Shown here piece after piece: positions 1 to 6,248 of a DNA stretch of 8,032 nt. The position numbers and the translations under genes are program-made. The notes under the pieces are model-generated. The model had not been told where the DNA came from and made no database searches. It saw nothing but the letters and a program-made list of their open reading frames with translations. Each line of letters begins with the position of its first letter. Position 1 is the first letter of the stretch. Origin of the DNA: Kiritimatiellia bacterium (GTDB lineage: Bacteria > Verrucomicrobiota > Kiritimatiellia > RFP12 > UBA1067). The stretch lies in NCBI GenBank assembly GCA_024405335.1, contig JAKSOX010000080.1, positions 1 to 8,032 on the forward strand, read 5' to 3'.

Positions 1-60
1 TTCTGAGCCGAAGCGTACGGTTGGTCCGTCGTTCGCCGCAGACGAGGGGCAAGGCGAGAG

Positions 61-111
61 GTGAGAGTGAAGAGTGAAGAGTGGAGAGTGGAGAGTGGAG
101 AGTGGAGAGTG
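61..111 (+). repeat. Heptamer tandem repeat, unit GTGRAGA
   Basis: After one 6-base unit (GTGAGA, 61-66), six exact 7-base units follow: two of GTGAAGA (67-80) and four of GTGGAGA (81-108). A partial GTG at 109-111 leads into the next repeat. The plus strand is all purine except for one T per unit. The array is a likely slippage or variable-number locus, and its purine strand bias could favour unusual DNA structure. It has no convincing coding role, since the peptide read through it is simply repetitive. Confidence 0.85.
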
Positions 112-145
112 TTTGAGTTGTCCGGTTTGGGAGTGTTTGAGTTGT
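107..145 (+). repeat. 15-base direct repeat pair
   Basis: The 15-base sequence GAGTGTTTGAGTTGT occurs at 107-121 and again, identical, at 131-145, a 24-base period with 9 bases between copies. The first copy overlaps the last heptamer unit and the second runs straight into the inverted repeat at 145. This suggests one composite intergenic repeat element rather than independent features. Function unknown. Confidence 0.8.
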
Positions 146-167
146 GGCGCTTCGCGCCAGCGAAGCG
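145..167. repeat. Overlapping inverted repeats (two alternative hairpins)
   Basis: Two perfect inverted repeats overlap. TGGCGC (145-150) pairs with GCGCCA (154-159) across the 3-base loop TTC. Alternatively, CGCTTCGC (148-155) pairs with GCGAAGCG (160-167) across the 4-base loop GCCA. Only one can form at a time. The element lies about 150 bases downstream of the fucosidase stop and could contribute to 3' end stability of that transcript. No T-run follows on either strand, so it is not called a terminator. Confidence 0.7.
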
Positions 168-229
168 GGGAAATATCACGTGCGATCAGAGCGCCAAGGC
201 GGGCACGGAGCGACGCGGCGGCGGAATGC

Positions 230-250
230 GGCGCGGCCGGAATCCGCGCC
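230..250. repeat. GC-rich hairpin
   Basis: GGCGCGG (230-236) and CCGCGCC (244-250) form a perfect 7-base-pair stem with a 7-base loop. It lies about 70 bases downstream of the fucosidase stop codon at 318. In the minus-strand direction the bases following the stem are mixed, without a T-run, so a classical intrinsic terminator is not supported. In DNA this GC-rich, a 7-bp stem may also occur by chance. Confidence 0.4.
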
Positions 251-317
251 CTGCCGCGCGAGGGACCTTGGGGGCGAAATGCACACGATGAGGAACCTGG
301 CGGGGCGGCCGCGGCAC

Positions 318-1385
318 TCAGCGCGTCTTGCGGGCCGCGAGGAGCACGTCGCGGCACGGAGCGGGAATCCGCCCGAGACCGTCCGGCCCCACGTTGAGCA
401 GGTAGTTCGCGCCGAGCTTGCGGAGATGCTCGCGGATTTCGCGGACGCGCTCGGGAGACTTCCAGTTCTGGTCGTGCGCTTTGTAACCCCACGTGTCGTT
501 CAAGGTCGCCGGCGTCTCGAAGAGCATGCCGGACTTGTCGTCGTCGGGAATCTGATTGTCGCCGGCGGAGGTGTAGTCGCACTTGCCGCAGCCGATGCGC
601 GAATTGATGAGACAGCCCGGCTGGAGTTTGCGGACCATGTCGTAGAGTTCGTTGCACTGCGCCTTGGTGGGCGTGAAGCCGATGTCGAACCAAATGAGGC
701 AGAGGTCGCCGTATTGCGTGAGGATTTCGCGCACCTGCGGTTTCGACTTCTCTTCGAAATAGCGGTCGAACTCCTCGCGCGTGACGTCCTTGAAGTCCCA
801 GTTGTTCGTCCAGTAGCCCGCGCCGCCGGTCCACGTCTTGCCCACGGTGAAACCGCCGCCGCCGCGCTCGTGCCAGTCGAGGTCCTGCGAGTAGTAGAGT
901 CCGAGCTTGAGCCCGTGCTTTCGGCACGCTTCGGCGAGCTCGCCCACCACGTCGCGCTTGAACGGCGTCGCGTCGACCACGTTGAATTTCGAGACCTTGC
1001 TGCGGAACATCGCGAAGCCGTCGTGGTGCTTTGAGGTGAAAACCACGTATTTCATGCCCGCGTCGCGCGCGAGCCGCACCCATTCGTCGGCATCGAAGAA
1101 AATCGGGTTGAACGCCTTGGCGAGCGCGGCGTATTCGGCGTTCGGAATGCGGTAGTACTGCTGGATCCATTCGCCGATGTACTCCTGGCCCATGCGCCTG
1201 CCCTTCCATTCGCCGCCCAGCAGCGAATAGAGCCCCCAGTGCGCCATCATGCCGTACTGCGCTTCCTTGAACCACTTCTTCGCGGCCGCGAGCTGCGGAC
1301 AGTCCGTCTCCGCCGCGGCGGCGAAGGAAGTCGCGAATGCGAGCGACGAAACGCCGCCCATCAGGAATTCTTTTCTGGTCGTCAT
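318..1385 (-). CDS. Exported alpha-L-fucosidase, GH29, short form
   Basis: Predicted retaining glycoside hydrolase that removes terminal alpha-L-fucose from oligo- or polysaccharides outside the cytoplasm. The start at 1385 is chosen because AAGGAG (1395-1400) lies 9 bases upstream and a signal peptide begins directly after it. A further in-frame ATG at 1430 would add 15 unlikely residues. From this start (355 residues) the N-terminus reads TRKEFLMGG plus a hydrophobic stretch ending AAAA-ET. It is Sec-like, or Tat-like with RK in place of RR. GH29 hallmarks follow: HWGLYS (49-54), KHHDGFAMF (119-127), GLYYS (about 162-166), WFD with candidate nucleophile Asp234, TLNDTWGY (about 294-301) and NYLLNVGPDGLGRIP near the C-terminus. 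The protein ends about 16 residues later, so it lacks the C-terminal beta-sandwich seen in many GH29 enzymes of about 450 residues. It is probably co-transcribed after the GH28 gene. Family assignment is firm; substrate is inferred. Confidence 0.9.
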   Translation of the reverse strand: MTTRKEFLMGGVSSLAFATSFAAAAETDCPQLAAAKKWFKEAQYGMMAHWGLYSLLGGEWKGRRMGQEYIGEWIQQYYRIPNAEYAALAKAFNPIFFDADEWVRLARDAGMKYVVFTSKHHDGFAMFRSKVSKFNVVDATPFKRDVVGELAEACRKHGLKLGLYYSQDLDWHERGGGGFTVGKTWTGGAGYWTNNWDFKDVTREEFDRYFEEKSKPQVREILTQYGDLCLIWFDIGFTPTKAQCNELYDMVRKLQPGCLINSRIGCGKCDYTSAGDNQIPDDDKSGMLFETPATLNDTWGYKAHDQNWKSPERVREIREHLRKLGANYLLNVGPDGLGRIPAPCRDVLLAARKTR

Positions 1386-1394
1386 CGTGATGTT

Positions 1395-1400
1395 CTCCTT
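1395..1400 (-). promoter_or_regulatory. Ribosome binding site of the fucosidase gene
   Basis: On the minus strand this reads AAGGAG, 9 bases before the ATG at 1385. It decides the start between 1385 and the upstream in-frame ATG at 1430, since the site lies inside the longer frame and fits only the shorter one. Confidence 0.8.
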
Positions 1401-1467
1401 GTTGTCGGTCGAATCCGTCCAAAGCCGCAACCGTGCGCGACGGCCGGAAACCGCCGCCGCCCGGCGT

Positions 1468-4191
1468 TCATTCCGCCGCCGCGAGCTGTTCGAGCGCCTC
1501 GGCGATGGCCACCATGCAGTTGTACCAGTCGCGTTCGGGCGCGAGCAGGTCGTCGCCGTGCCAGAAGGTCGCGATGCGCCCCTTCCCGGTTTGGATGCGG
1601 CAGGCGCTGTCGCCCAGCGTGCGCGCCTTCGCGAGGTCGAGTTTGCTGCCCGTGGCCCGGTAAAGCGCGAGGTAGGTGCGGATCATCTTCGCCGCCGACG
1701 CGTCGATCGGCACGTAGCAGTGGTACTGCTCCATCACGGAAGGATACAGCCATTTGGCGTAGCCCCAGTCCCAGCCGCCGCCGTTGAAATGCCCCGGCCG
1801 CCGCCCCGTCATGCGGAAACCGGTGCCGTCCTTGCGGCACGCCGGCTCCCACGCCACGAACTGGTCCTCGCTCCAGCGCAGCAGTTCGCGCGCCTGGGCG
1901 AGGCGCCCGGCGTCGCCGGGAAACCGCCTGAGCAGATACATGGCCGTCGAACACGCCGGGTGCTTCGTGAGGTTCACGTACTTGTCCGTTGGTTTCACGT
2001 CCTCGAACTGGCCTTCCCAGTTCCAGTCCGAAAGCGGACCCTTTTCCACGAACGCGAACGCGCGGTCCGCCGCCGCGCGGTAGCGCGCGTCCTTGGTCCG
2101 CCCGTGGAGGTTCTCGAAAAACGAACACAGGGAAATCGGGAACAGGCGGTTCTTGGCGACGGGCGCGCCGTCCTTCGCGTACATTTTGAGATACCACGTG
2201 CCGTCTTCGCCCTGGAGCTTCAGATACGTTTCGGCGATTGCGAGCGCGGCGTCGAGGTACTTCTTCTCCTGCGTGGCGTCGTGCAGCAGCAGGAACGCGC
2301 TCGCCGCAGCTTCGGGATACAGGAGCATGTGCTGTCCCGCGAACGCGCCGCTCGCCAAGTCGCCGCCTTCGTACGTCTGCGTGAAGTGCGCCAGCGGCGC
2401 GTCCGCCGGCTCGGCGGCGGCGAGCAGGTAGTCCGCAGCCGCGCGCGCGACTTTCAGCGCGTCCGCCTTGCGCGCGGGATTGCGCTTCGAGCAGGCGACC
2501 ATCGCGCGGATGAGCGACGCGTGCATCTTCGACGGATAGCAGTTGAGCTTGTACGCGGGATCGGGCTTGCCCGTCGCGAGGAAATGCTTCACGTTCGGGA
2601 AGTCGAAGAGGTAGTCGAACGTCATCGCGGCGGCCTTCGCGTAGGAGCGCGGCGCGGGCGGGTAGGATCCCGGCTTGTAGCGCGCGGTTTTGAAGAACGT
2701 GCGCTCGCCCGCGAGTCCGCACACCTCGCCCTGCGCGTCGACGCCGAACGCGAACACGGTGACAAAACCGCGTTCGGGGATTTTGTCCCAAGTGGGCGCG
2801 AGGCAGTCCGTGGGGTTCGCCGTTTCCCAGACGAGTTCCTCGTGGCCGTCCAGCACGAAGCGGAAGCGGTATTTCGCCGCGCCCTTCACGGGCTTGAAGT
2901 CGAACGCGGGCGGATACATGAACCATTCGGCGTGCCCGTTCCAGAACGCGCCGCCGTTCGCCTCCGGCGGACGCACCGGCTTCTTCATGTCCGCTTCGAC
3001 GGCTTCCTTGATTTCTGGATCCACGACCACGAAGTTTTCGATCGGCTTCGCGCCCGCCTTCCGGTAGTGGCGCGTCTGCGGCTTGCCGTCCGGCCCCGTG
3101 AAGCGGACGCCGTCGAAGAGAACGTTGCGGATGCCGTACTTGAGCGCTTCGCCGTCCGTCACGAGCGCGTAGGCGGCGCGGCAGTTGCCGAAAACGCAGT
3201 TGCGGAACGTGACGTCGCTCATGTCCACGCCGTTCTTCGCGGCCGGACCGTAGAGCGTGTTCATGTTAATCGCCATGCCGCCGCGGTCGGAAACGACGTC
3301 CTCCACCACCACGTCGCGGATTTCGCCCTGCCCGACGCCGAGACGGAACACGCTGGAGGTGGAACGGAGCTTGGCCTTGGAGATGCGGACGTTTTCGCAC
3401 ACGGCCCGGGCGTCCGGACCGAGACGCGAACCGGAAGCGCGAATCGCGATCGCGTCGTCGCCGGTGTCGACGTCGAGATTGCGCATGGTCACGTTCTGGC
3501 AGCAGTCGACGTCCACGCCGTCGGTGTTGCCGTCGTTCATGCCGTTGCGGACGACGTAGTCGAACACTTCGACGTTTTTGCACCCGTGGAAGAACAGCGA
3601 CCAGCACGGGGAATTGCGGACGGTGACGCCCCGCACGGTGATGCCAGTCGTTTTCACGAACACGATCAGCTGGCCGGGGCGCAGGTTCTTCTTGTCCTTG
3701 GCCCAGCGGATGCCGTTCCACCAGCATTCCGCGTCCGGCTTCATCCAGTCGTAGTACGGTTTCGGCGCGTCGTCGAAAAAGGCGTCGCCGTTGCCGTCGA
3801 TCTCGCCTTCGCCGGTGATCGCCACGTACTCCTGGCCGCGGCAGATGATGAAGTGGAGGCCGCGCCAGTATTCGTCCTTGCACCCGTAGTTTTCGGGATA
3901 CGCGTCCTCCGCGTTGTAATCCGCGAAGTTCGGGCTCGCCTTCAGCACGGCGCCCTCTTCGAGATGAAGTTCCACCTGGCTCTTGAGCCAGATCGTGCCG
4001 GAAACCCACGTGCCCTTCGGCACCACCACTCGGCCGCCATGCGCCGCGTCGATCGCCTTCTGGATCGCCTTCGCGTTTTCCGCGGGCGTCGCGTCCTCGC
4101 GCGCCCCGAACTCGCGGATGTCGCACGACTTCGTCTTCGCCAGCGCCGAAAGCGCAACCGCCACGCATCCCGCCAACAACACGCTTCTCAC
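1468..4191 (-). CDS. Exported GH28-like polygalacturonase fused to an all-helical domain
   Basis: Large exported protein (907 residues from the GTG at 4191), probably acting on pectin-like polysaccharide. The start rests on AAAGGG 7 bases upstream and an immediate signal peptide, VRSVLLAGCVAVALSALA, cleaved near residue 18. The frame stays open upstream to an ATG at 4314, but that would cross the promoter. Residues about 23-395 form a right-handed beta-helix of GH28 type, opening with DIREFGA and carrying GNTDGVDVD (Asp224) and DTGDDAIAIR (Asp245, Asp246), the catalytic acids of the family. The usual G/S-H-G and R-I-K motifs are not visible. Residues about 415-505 look like a beta-sandwich (AEWFMYPPAFDF to GERTFFKT). 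Residues about 515-907 are helix-rich and aromatic-rich, with NCYPSKMHA, LYPEAAASA, LQGEDGTWYLKM and GGGWDWGYAKWLYPS, suggesting an (alpha/alpha) toroid hydrolase, lyase or epimerase. Its exact family is not recognised. First gene of a probable operon with the fucosidase. Confidence 0.85.
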   Translation of the reverse strand: MRSVLLAGCVAVALSALAKTKSCDIREFGAREDATPAENAKAIQKAIDAAHGGRVVVPKGTWVSGTIWLKSQVELHLEEGAVLKASPNFADYNAEDAYPENYGCKDEYWRGLHFIICRGQEYVAITGEGEIDGNGDAFFDDAPKPYYDWMKPDAECWWNGIRWAKDKKNLRPGQLIVFVKTTGITVRGVTVRNSPCWSLFFHGCKNVEVFDYVVRNGMNDGNTDGVDVDCCQNVTMRNLDVDTGDDAIAIRASGSRLGPDARAVCENVRISKAKLRSTSSVFRLGVGQGEIRDVVVEDVVSDRGGMAINMNTLYGPAAKNGVDMSDVTFRNCVFGNCRAAYALVTDGEALKYGIRNVLFDGVRFTGPDGKPQTRHYRKAGAKPIENFVVVDPEIKEAVEADMKKPVRPPEANGGAFWNGHAEWFMYPPAFDFKPVKGAAKYRFRFVLDGHEELVWETANPTDCLAPTWDKIPERGFVTVFAFGVDAQGEVCGLAGERTFFKTARYKPGSYPPAPRSYAKAAAMTFDYLFDFPNVKHFLATGKPDPAYKLNCYPSKMHASLIRAMVACSKRNPARKADALKVARAAADYLLAAAEPADAPLAHFTQTYEGGDLASGAFAGQHMLLYPEAAASAFLLLHDATQEKKYLDAALAIAETYLKLQGEDGTWYLKMYAKDGAPVAKNRLFPISLCSFFENLHGRTKDARYRAAADRAFAFVEKGPLSDWNWEGQFEDVKPTDKYVNLTKHPACSTAMYLLRRFPGDAGRLAQARELLRWSEDQFVAWEPACRKDGTGFRMTGRRPGHFNGGGWDWGYAKWLYPSVMEQYHCYVPIDASAAKMIRTYLALYRATGSKLDLAKARTLGDSACRIQTGKGRIATFWHGDDLLAPERDWYNCMVAIAEALEQLAAAE

Positions 4192-4198
4192 GTTCGTT

Positions 4199-4204
4199 CC
4201 CTTT
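4199..4204 (-). promoter_or_regulatory. Ribosome binding site of the GH28 fusion gene
   Basis: On the minus strand this reads AAAGGG, 7 bases before the GTG at 4191. It supports the GTG start over the upstream in-frame ATG at 4314, which has no comparable site and lies upstream of the predicted promoter. Confidence 0.6.
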
Positions 4205-4252
4205 CGTTTGCGGCCCGATCGCCGCCACGCCCCAAAATGCACAACATGCCAG

Positions 4253-4268
4253 TGCTTCCACTGAAGCA
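4253..4268. promoter_or_regulatory. Candidate operator: perfect inverted repeat TGCTTC-N4-GAAGCA
   Basis: TGCTTC (4253-4258) and GAAGCA (4263-4268) are perfect inverted arms separated by CACT. A second, shorter pairing, CAGTG with CACTG (4250-4263), overlaps it. Relative to the predicted start of the leftward transcript (about 4271) the repeat lies at about +4 to +19, a usual position for a repressor operator. It could equally be a short hairpin in the 5' leader. No regulator gene is in the window, so the binding protein is unknown. Confidence 0.4.
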
Positions 4269-4277
4269 ACGGGCGAC

Positions 4278-4307
4278 ATTGTACCCCATTCGGACGACGG
4301 AGGTCAA
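4278..4307 (-). promoter_or_regulatory. Sigma-70-type promoter for the GH28-fucosidase unit
   Basis: On the minus strand TTGACC (4302-4307, five of six matches to TTGACA) and TACAAT (4278-4283, five of six to TATAAT) are separated by 18 bases. Transcription would start near 4271, leaving a leader of about 80 bases before the GTG at 4191. It is back to back with the rightward promoter, with 14 bases between the two -35 boxes. Confidence 0.6.
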
Positions 4308-4321
4308 GCGGCAATTACGCG

Positions 4322-4351
4322 CTGGCAAATCGCGTGCGCGTGTGCTATAAT
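4322..4351 (+). promoter_or_regulatory. Sigma-70-type extended -10 promoter for the qmcA-ddl-ftsQ-ftsA unit
   Basis: A perfect TATAAT (4346-4351) is preceded by TGC, giving an extended -10 element. CTGGCA (4322-4327, four of six matches to TTGACA) lies 18 bases upstream as a modest -35 box. Transcription would start near 4358, about 38 bases before the ATG at 4396. The perfect -10 in an otherwise GC-rich region makes this the best-supported promoter of the window and suggests steady expression. Confidence 0.7.
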
Positions 4352-4395
4352 GATGCATGTTTCAACAAAACTCCATATAGGAAAGGAACAACGTC

Positions 4396-5343
4396 ATGTC
4401 AACGTTTGCATTTGCGTTTTTCGGCGCCGTTTCGGCTCCGCTCGTGTTTCTCGGCATCGTCGCGTTCATCGTGGTGGTGGCCATTCTCAAGACGGCCATC
4501 ATCGTGCCGCAGAAGACGGCGTACATCGTGGAACGCCTCGGCAAATACCGCTGCACGCTGGAGGCCGGCTTCCACATCCTCATCCCCTTCTTCGACAACG
4601 TCGCCTACAAGCACACGCTCAAGGAGCAGGCGATCGACGTGCCGCCGCAGGAATGCATCACGAAGGACAACATCATGGTTTCCGTGGACGGCATCCTGTA
4701 CATGCAGGTGATGGATCCGGCCAAGGCCTCGTACGGCATCGGCAACTACCTCTTCGCGACGACGCAGCTCGCGCAGACCACGATGCGCTCGGAAATGGGC
4801 AAGCTCGACCTCGACCGCAGCTTCGAGGAGCGCACGAACATCAACGCGGCGATCGTCAACGCGGTCGACAAGGCGAGCGACCCGTGGGGCATCAAGGTGA
4901 CGCGCTACGAGATCAAGAACATCACGCCGCCGCAGTCCATCCGCGACGCGATGGAGAAGCAGATGCGCGCCGAGCGCGAGAAGCGCGCGATGATCGCCGA
5001 GTCCGAGGGCGAGCGCCAGTCGAAGATCAACCGCGCGGAAGGCGAGCGCCAGCAGGCGATCGCGCTTTCGGAAGGCGAACGCGCGCGCCGGATCAACGAA
5101 GCCGAAGGCAAGGCCCGCGAAATCACGCTGGTCGCCGAAGCGCAGGCCGAAGGCATCCGCAAGGTCGCCGCGGCGCTGAACGAGCCCGGCGGCATTTCGT
5201 CCGTGAACATGCAGCTCGCGCAGAACTACCTCCAGCAGTTCGGCAACCTGGCGAAGACGAACAACGCGATGATCGTCCCCGCCGACCTCGCCAACGTCGC
5301 GGGCATCCTCAAGGCGTGTTCCACGATCGTGAAAGAAGCGTAA
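4396..5343 (+). CDS. qmcA: SPFH/band-7 membrane protein, QmcA (stomatin/paraslipin) type
   Basis: Membrane-anchored scaffold of the stomatin/prohibitin/flotillin/HflK superfamily. Relatives form large ring-like oligomers in membrane microdomains and affect membrane quality control and protease partners; the precise role here is unknown. The 315-residue length is typical. One membrane segment spans about residues 14-36. The SPFH core follows, with VERLGKYRCTLEAGFHILIP (46-65), TKDNIMVSVDG (89-99), RSEMGKLDLD (131-140) and WGIKVTRYEIKNI (164-176). An Ala/Glu/Arg-rich coiled coil with roughly 11-residue EGER or EGKA repeats covers about 190-255, and a short hydrophobic C-terminal part closes the protein. 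AGGA at 4384-4387 sits 8 bases before the ATG. The usual NfeD-type partner gene is absent next to it; ddl follows after 5 bases instead. Family firm; the symbol is by analogy with E. coli. Confidence 0.9.
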   Translation: MSTFAFAFFGAVSAPLVFLGIVAFIVVVAILKTAIIVPQKTAYIVERLGKYRCTLEAGFHILIPFFDNVAYKHTLKEQAIDVPPQECITKDNIMVSVDGILYMQVMDPAKASYGIGNYLFATTQLAQTTMRSEMGKLDLDRSFEERTNINAAIVNAVDKASDPWGIKVTRYEIKNITPPQSIRDAMEKQMRAEREKRAMIAESEGERQSKINRAEGERQQAIALSEGERARRINEAEGKAREITLVAEAQAEGIRKVAAALNEPGGISSVNMQLAQNYLQQFGNLAKTNNAMIVPADLANVAGILKACSTIVKEA

Positions 5344-5348
5344 CGGAA

Positions 5349-6230
5349 ATGAAGAAGGTTTGCGTGTTGATGGGCGGCACCTCGAACGAGCGGGCCGTCT
5401 CGCTCCAAAGCGGCGCCAACGTCGTGAAGGCGCTGGAAGCGCTCGGCAAATACGAAGTCGTCCCCGTCCGGCTGGACGCCGACTCCGTCGACGCCGTGCC
5501 CGCGTGCGACGCGGCTTTTCTCGCCCTCCACGGCGGCTACGGCGAAAACGGCGGCGTGCAGGCGGCGCTGAACGCGCGCGGCATCCCCTACACGGGCCCC
5601 GGCGCCGCGGCGTCCAAACTCGCCATGGACAAAATCGAAACGAAGAAGGCGCTCGAAAAGGCCGGCGTGCCCACCGCGGCGTGGGCCGTCGTGGCGGATC
5701 CCGCCGCGCCCGCGCCGCTGCCGTTCCCATGCGTCGTGAAGCCGCCGCGCGACGGGTCGAGCGTGGGCATTTCCAAGGCGACGGACGAAGCGTCCTTCCG
5801 CGCCGCGCTCGCGGAGGCGCTCAAGGTGGACGGGCGCGAGGCGCTCGTCGAAGCGTACGTGCCCGGCCGCGAGATGACGGTGGCCGTGCTGAACGGCAAA
5901 GCGTTCCCCGTGGTGGAAATCTGCGCGCCAGGCGGCTGGTACGGCTACAAGGAAAAATACCTTTCCGACGAAACGACCTACCCGTTTCCGGACGACGCGT
6001 TCCTGCCCGAGATGCAGCGCCTCGCGGTGGCGGCCTACGACGCATGCGGCTGCCGCGGCGTCACGCGCGTCGATTTCCGCGTGACCGACGCGGGCGAAAT
6101 GTTCGTGCTGGAACTGAACACCGTGCCCGGCATGACGGCGCATTCGCTCGTTCCCAAGGCGGCCGCGAAAACCGGCCTGGACTTTCCCGCGCTGTGCGAC
6201 GAAATTCTCGCGTCCGCGGCGTGCGACTGA
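5349..6230 (+). CDS. ddl: D-alanine--D-alanine ligase
   Basis: Cytoplasmic ATP-grasp ligase that joins two D-alanines for the peptidoglycan precursor. The 293 residues are slightly fewer than E. coli DdlB. All family signatures are present: MGGTSNERAVSLQSG (8-22), HGGYGENGGVQ (61-71), GIPYTGPG (78-85), AMDK (92-95), VVKPPRDGSSVGI (129-141), KYLSDETTY (203-211), RVDF (240-243) and ELNTVPGMTAHSLVPKAA (255-272). Glu14, Ser137 and Tyr204 match the DdlB triad Glu15-Ser150-Tyr216. The tyrosine argues for D-Ala-D-Ala rather than the D-lactate product of vancomycin-resistance ligases. The start is fixed by this N-terminal motif; the frame is open far upstream but overlaps qmcA. Only 5 bases separate it from the qmcA stop and no strong ribosome binding site is seen, so translational coupling is likely. 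First of three adjacent dcw-cluster genes. Confidence 0.97.
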   Translation: MKKVCVLMGGTSNERAVSLQSGANVVKALEALGKYEVVPVRLDADSVDAVPACDAAFLALHGGYGENGGVQAALNARGIPYTGPGAAASKLAMDKIETKKALEKAGVPTAAWAVVADPAAPAPLPFPCVVKPPRDGSSVGISKATDEASFRAALAEALKVDGREALVEAYVPGREMTVAVLNGKAFPVVEICAPGGWYGYKEKYLSDETTYPFPDDAFLPEMQRLAVAAYDACGCRGVTRVDFRVTDAGEMFVLELNTVPGMTAHSLVPKAAAKTGLDFPALCDEILASAACD

Positions 6231-6248
6231 CGACAAGGACTCCCCATC

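Larger units (their letters stand above)
1..317. other. Non-coding region downstream of the fucosidase gene
   Basis: No gene is supported here. The first third is purine-rich on the plus strand and carries a heptamer tandem repeat, followed by a 15-base direct repeat and a compact inverted repeat. The rest, from about 170 to 317, is GC-rich and contains one further short hairpin. Open frames crossing this stretch are built from the repeats (repeating Glu-Trp-Arg-Val-like peptides) or are antisense to the fucosidase gene. The region follows the stop codon of the minus-strand fucosidase, so its transcript should end here, but neither hairpin is followed by a T-run on the relevant strand. I therefore cannot name a Rho-independent terminator. 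Confidence 0.6.

Noticed and set aside
2..64. Possible C-terminal tail of a plus-strand gene entering from the left edge (about 20 codons ending at TGA 62-64)
   Set aside because: Too short to show homology, and its stop lies inside the heptamer repeat. Codon third-base bias is only moderate. It cannot be told from chance.
144..1034. Plus-strand open frame of 296 codons running from the repeat region into the fucosidase gene
   Set aside because: It is mainly antisense to the fucosidase gene, has Arg/Val/Glu-rich content, and has no supporting ribosome binding site.
1386..1467. Terminator between the GH28 fusion gene and the fucosidase gene
   Set aside because: The 82 bases contain GC-rich short complementary stretches but no clear stem followed by a T-run on the minus strand. 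Read-through in one operon is more likely.
4162..4191. Lipobox LLAGC near the start of the GH28 fusion protein
   Set aside because: The Cys is only residue 9, leaving too short a hydrophobic segment before it. The hydrophobic stretch continues past it to an ALA cleavage site, so an ordinary Sec signal peptide fits better.
1249..4350. A plus-strand open frame of 1033 codons opposite the GH28 fusion gene
   Set aside because: It is antisense to a protein with clear GH28 motifs. Its translation is Arg/Val/Ala-rich without domain signatures, as expected when a GC-biased gene is read on the other strand.
4399..6236. Long minus-strand open frames opposite qmcA and ddl (443 and 336 codons)
   Set aside because: They overlap fully with genes carrying intact family motifs, have Arg/His/Val-rich composition, and lack recognisable domains. 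They are shadows of codon bias.
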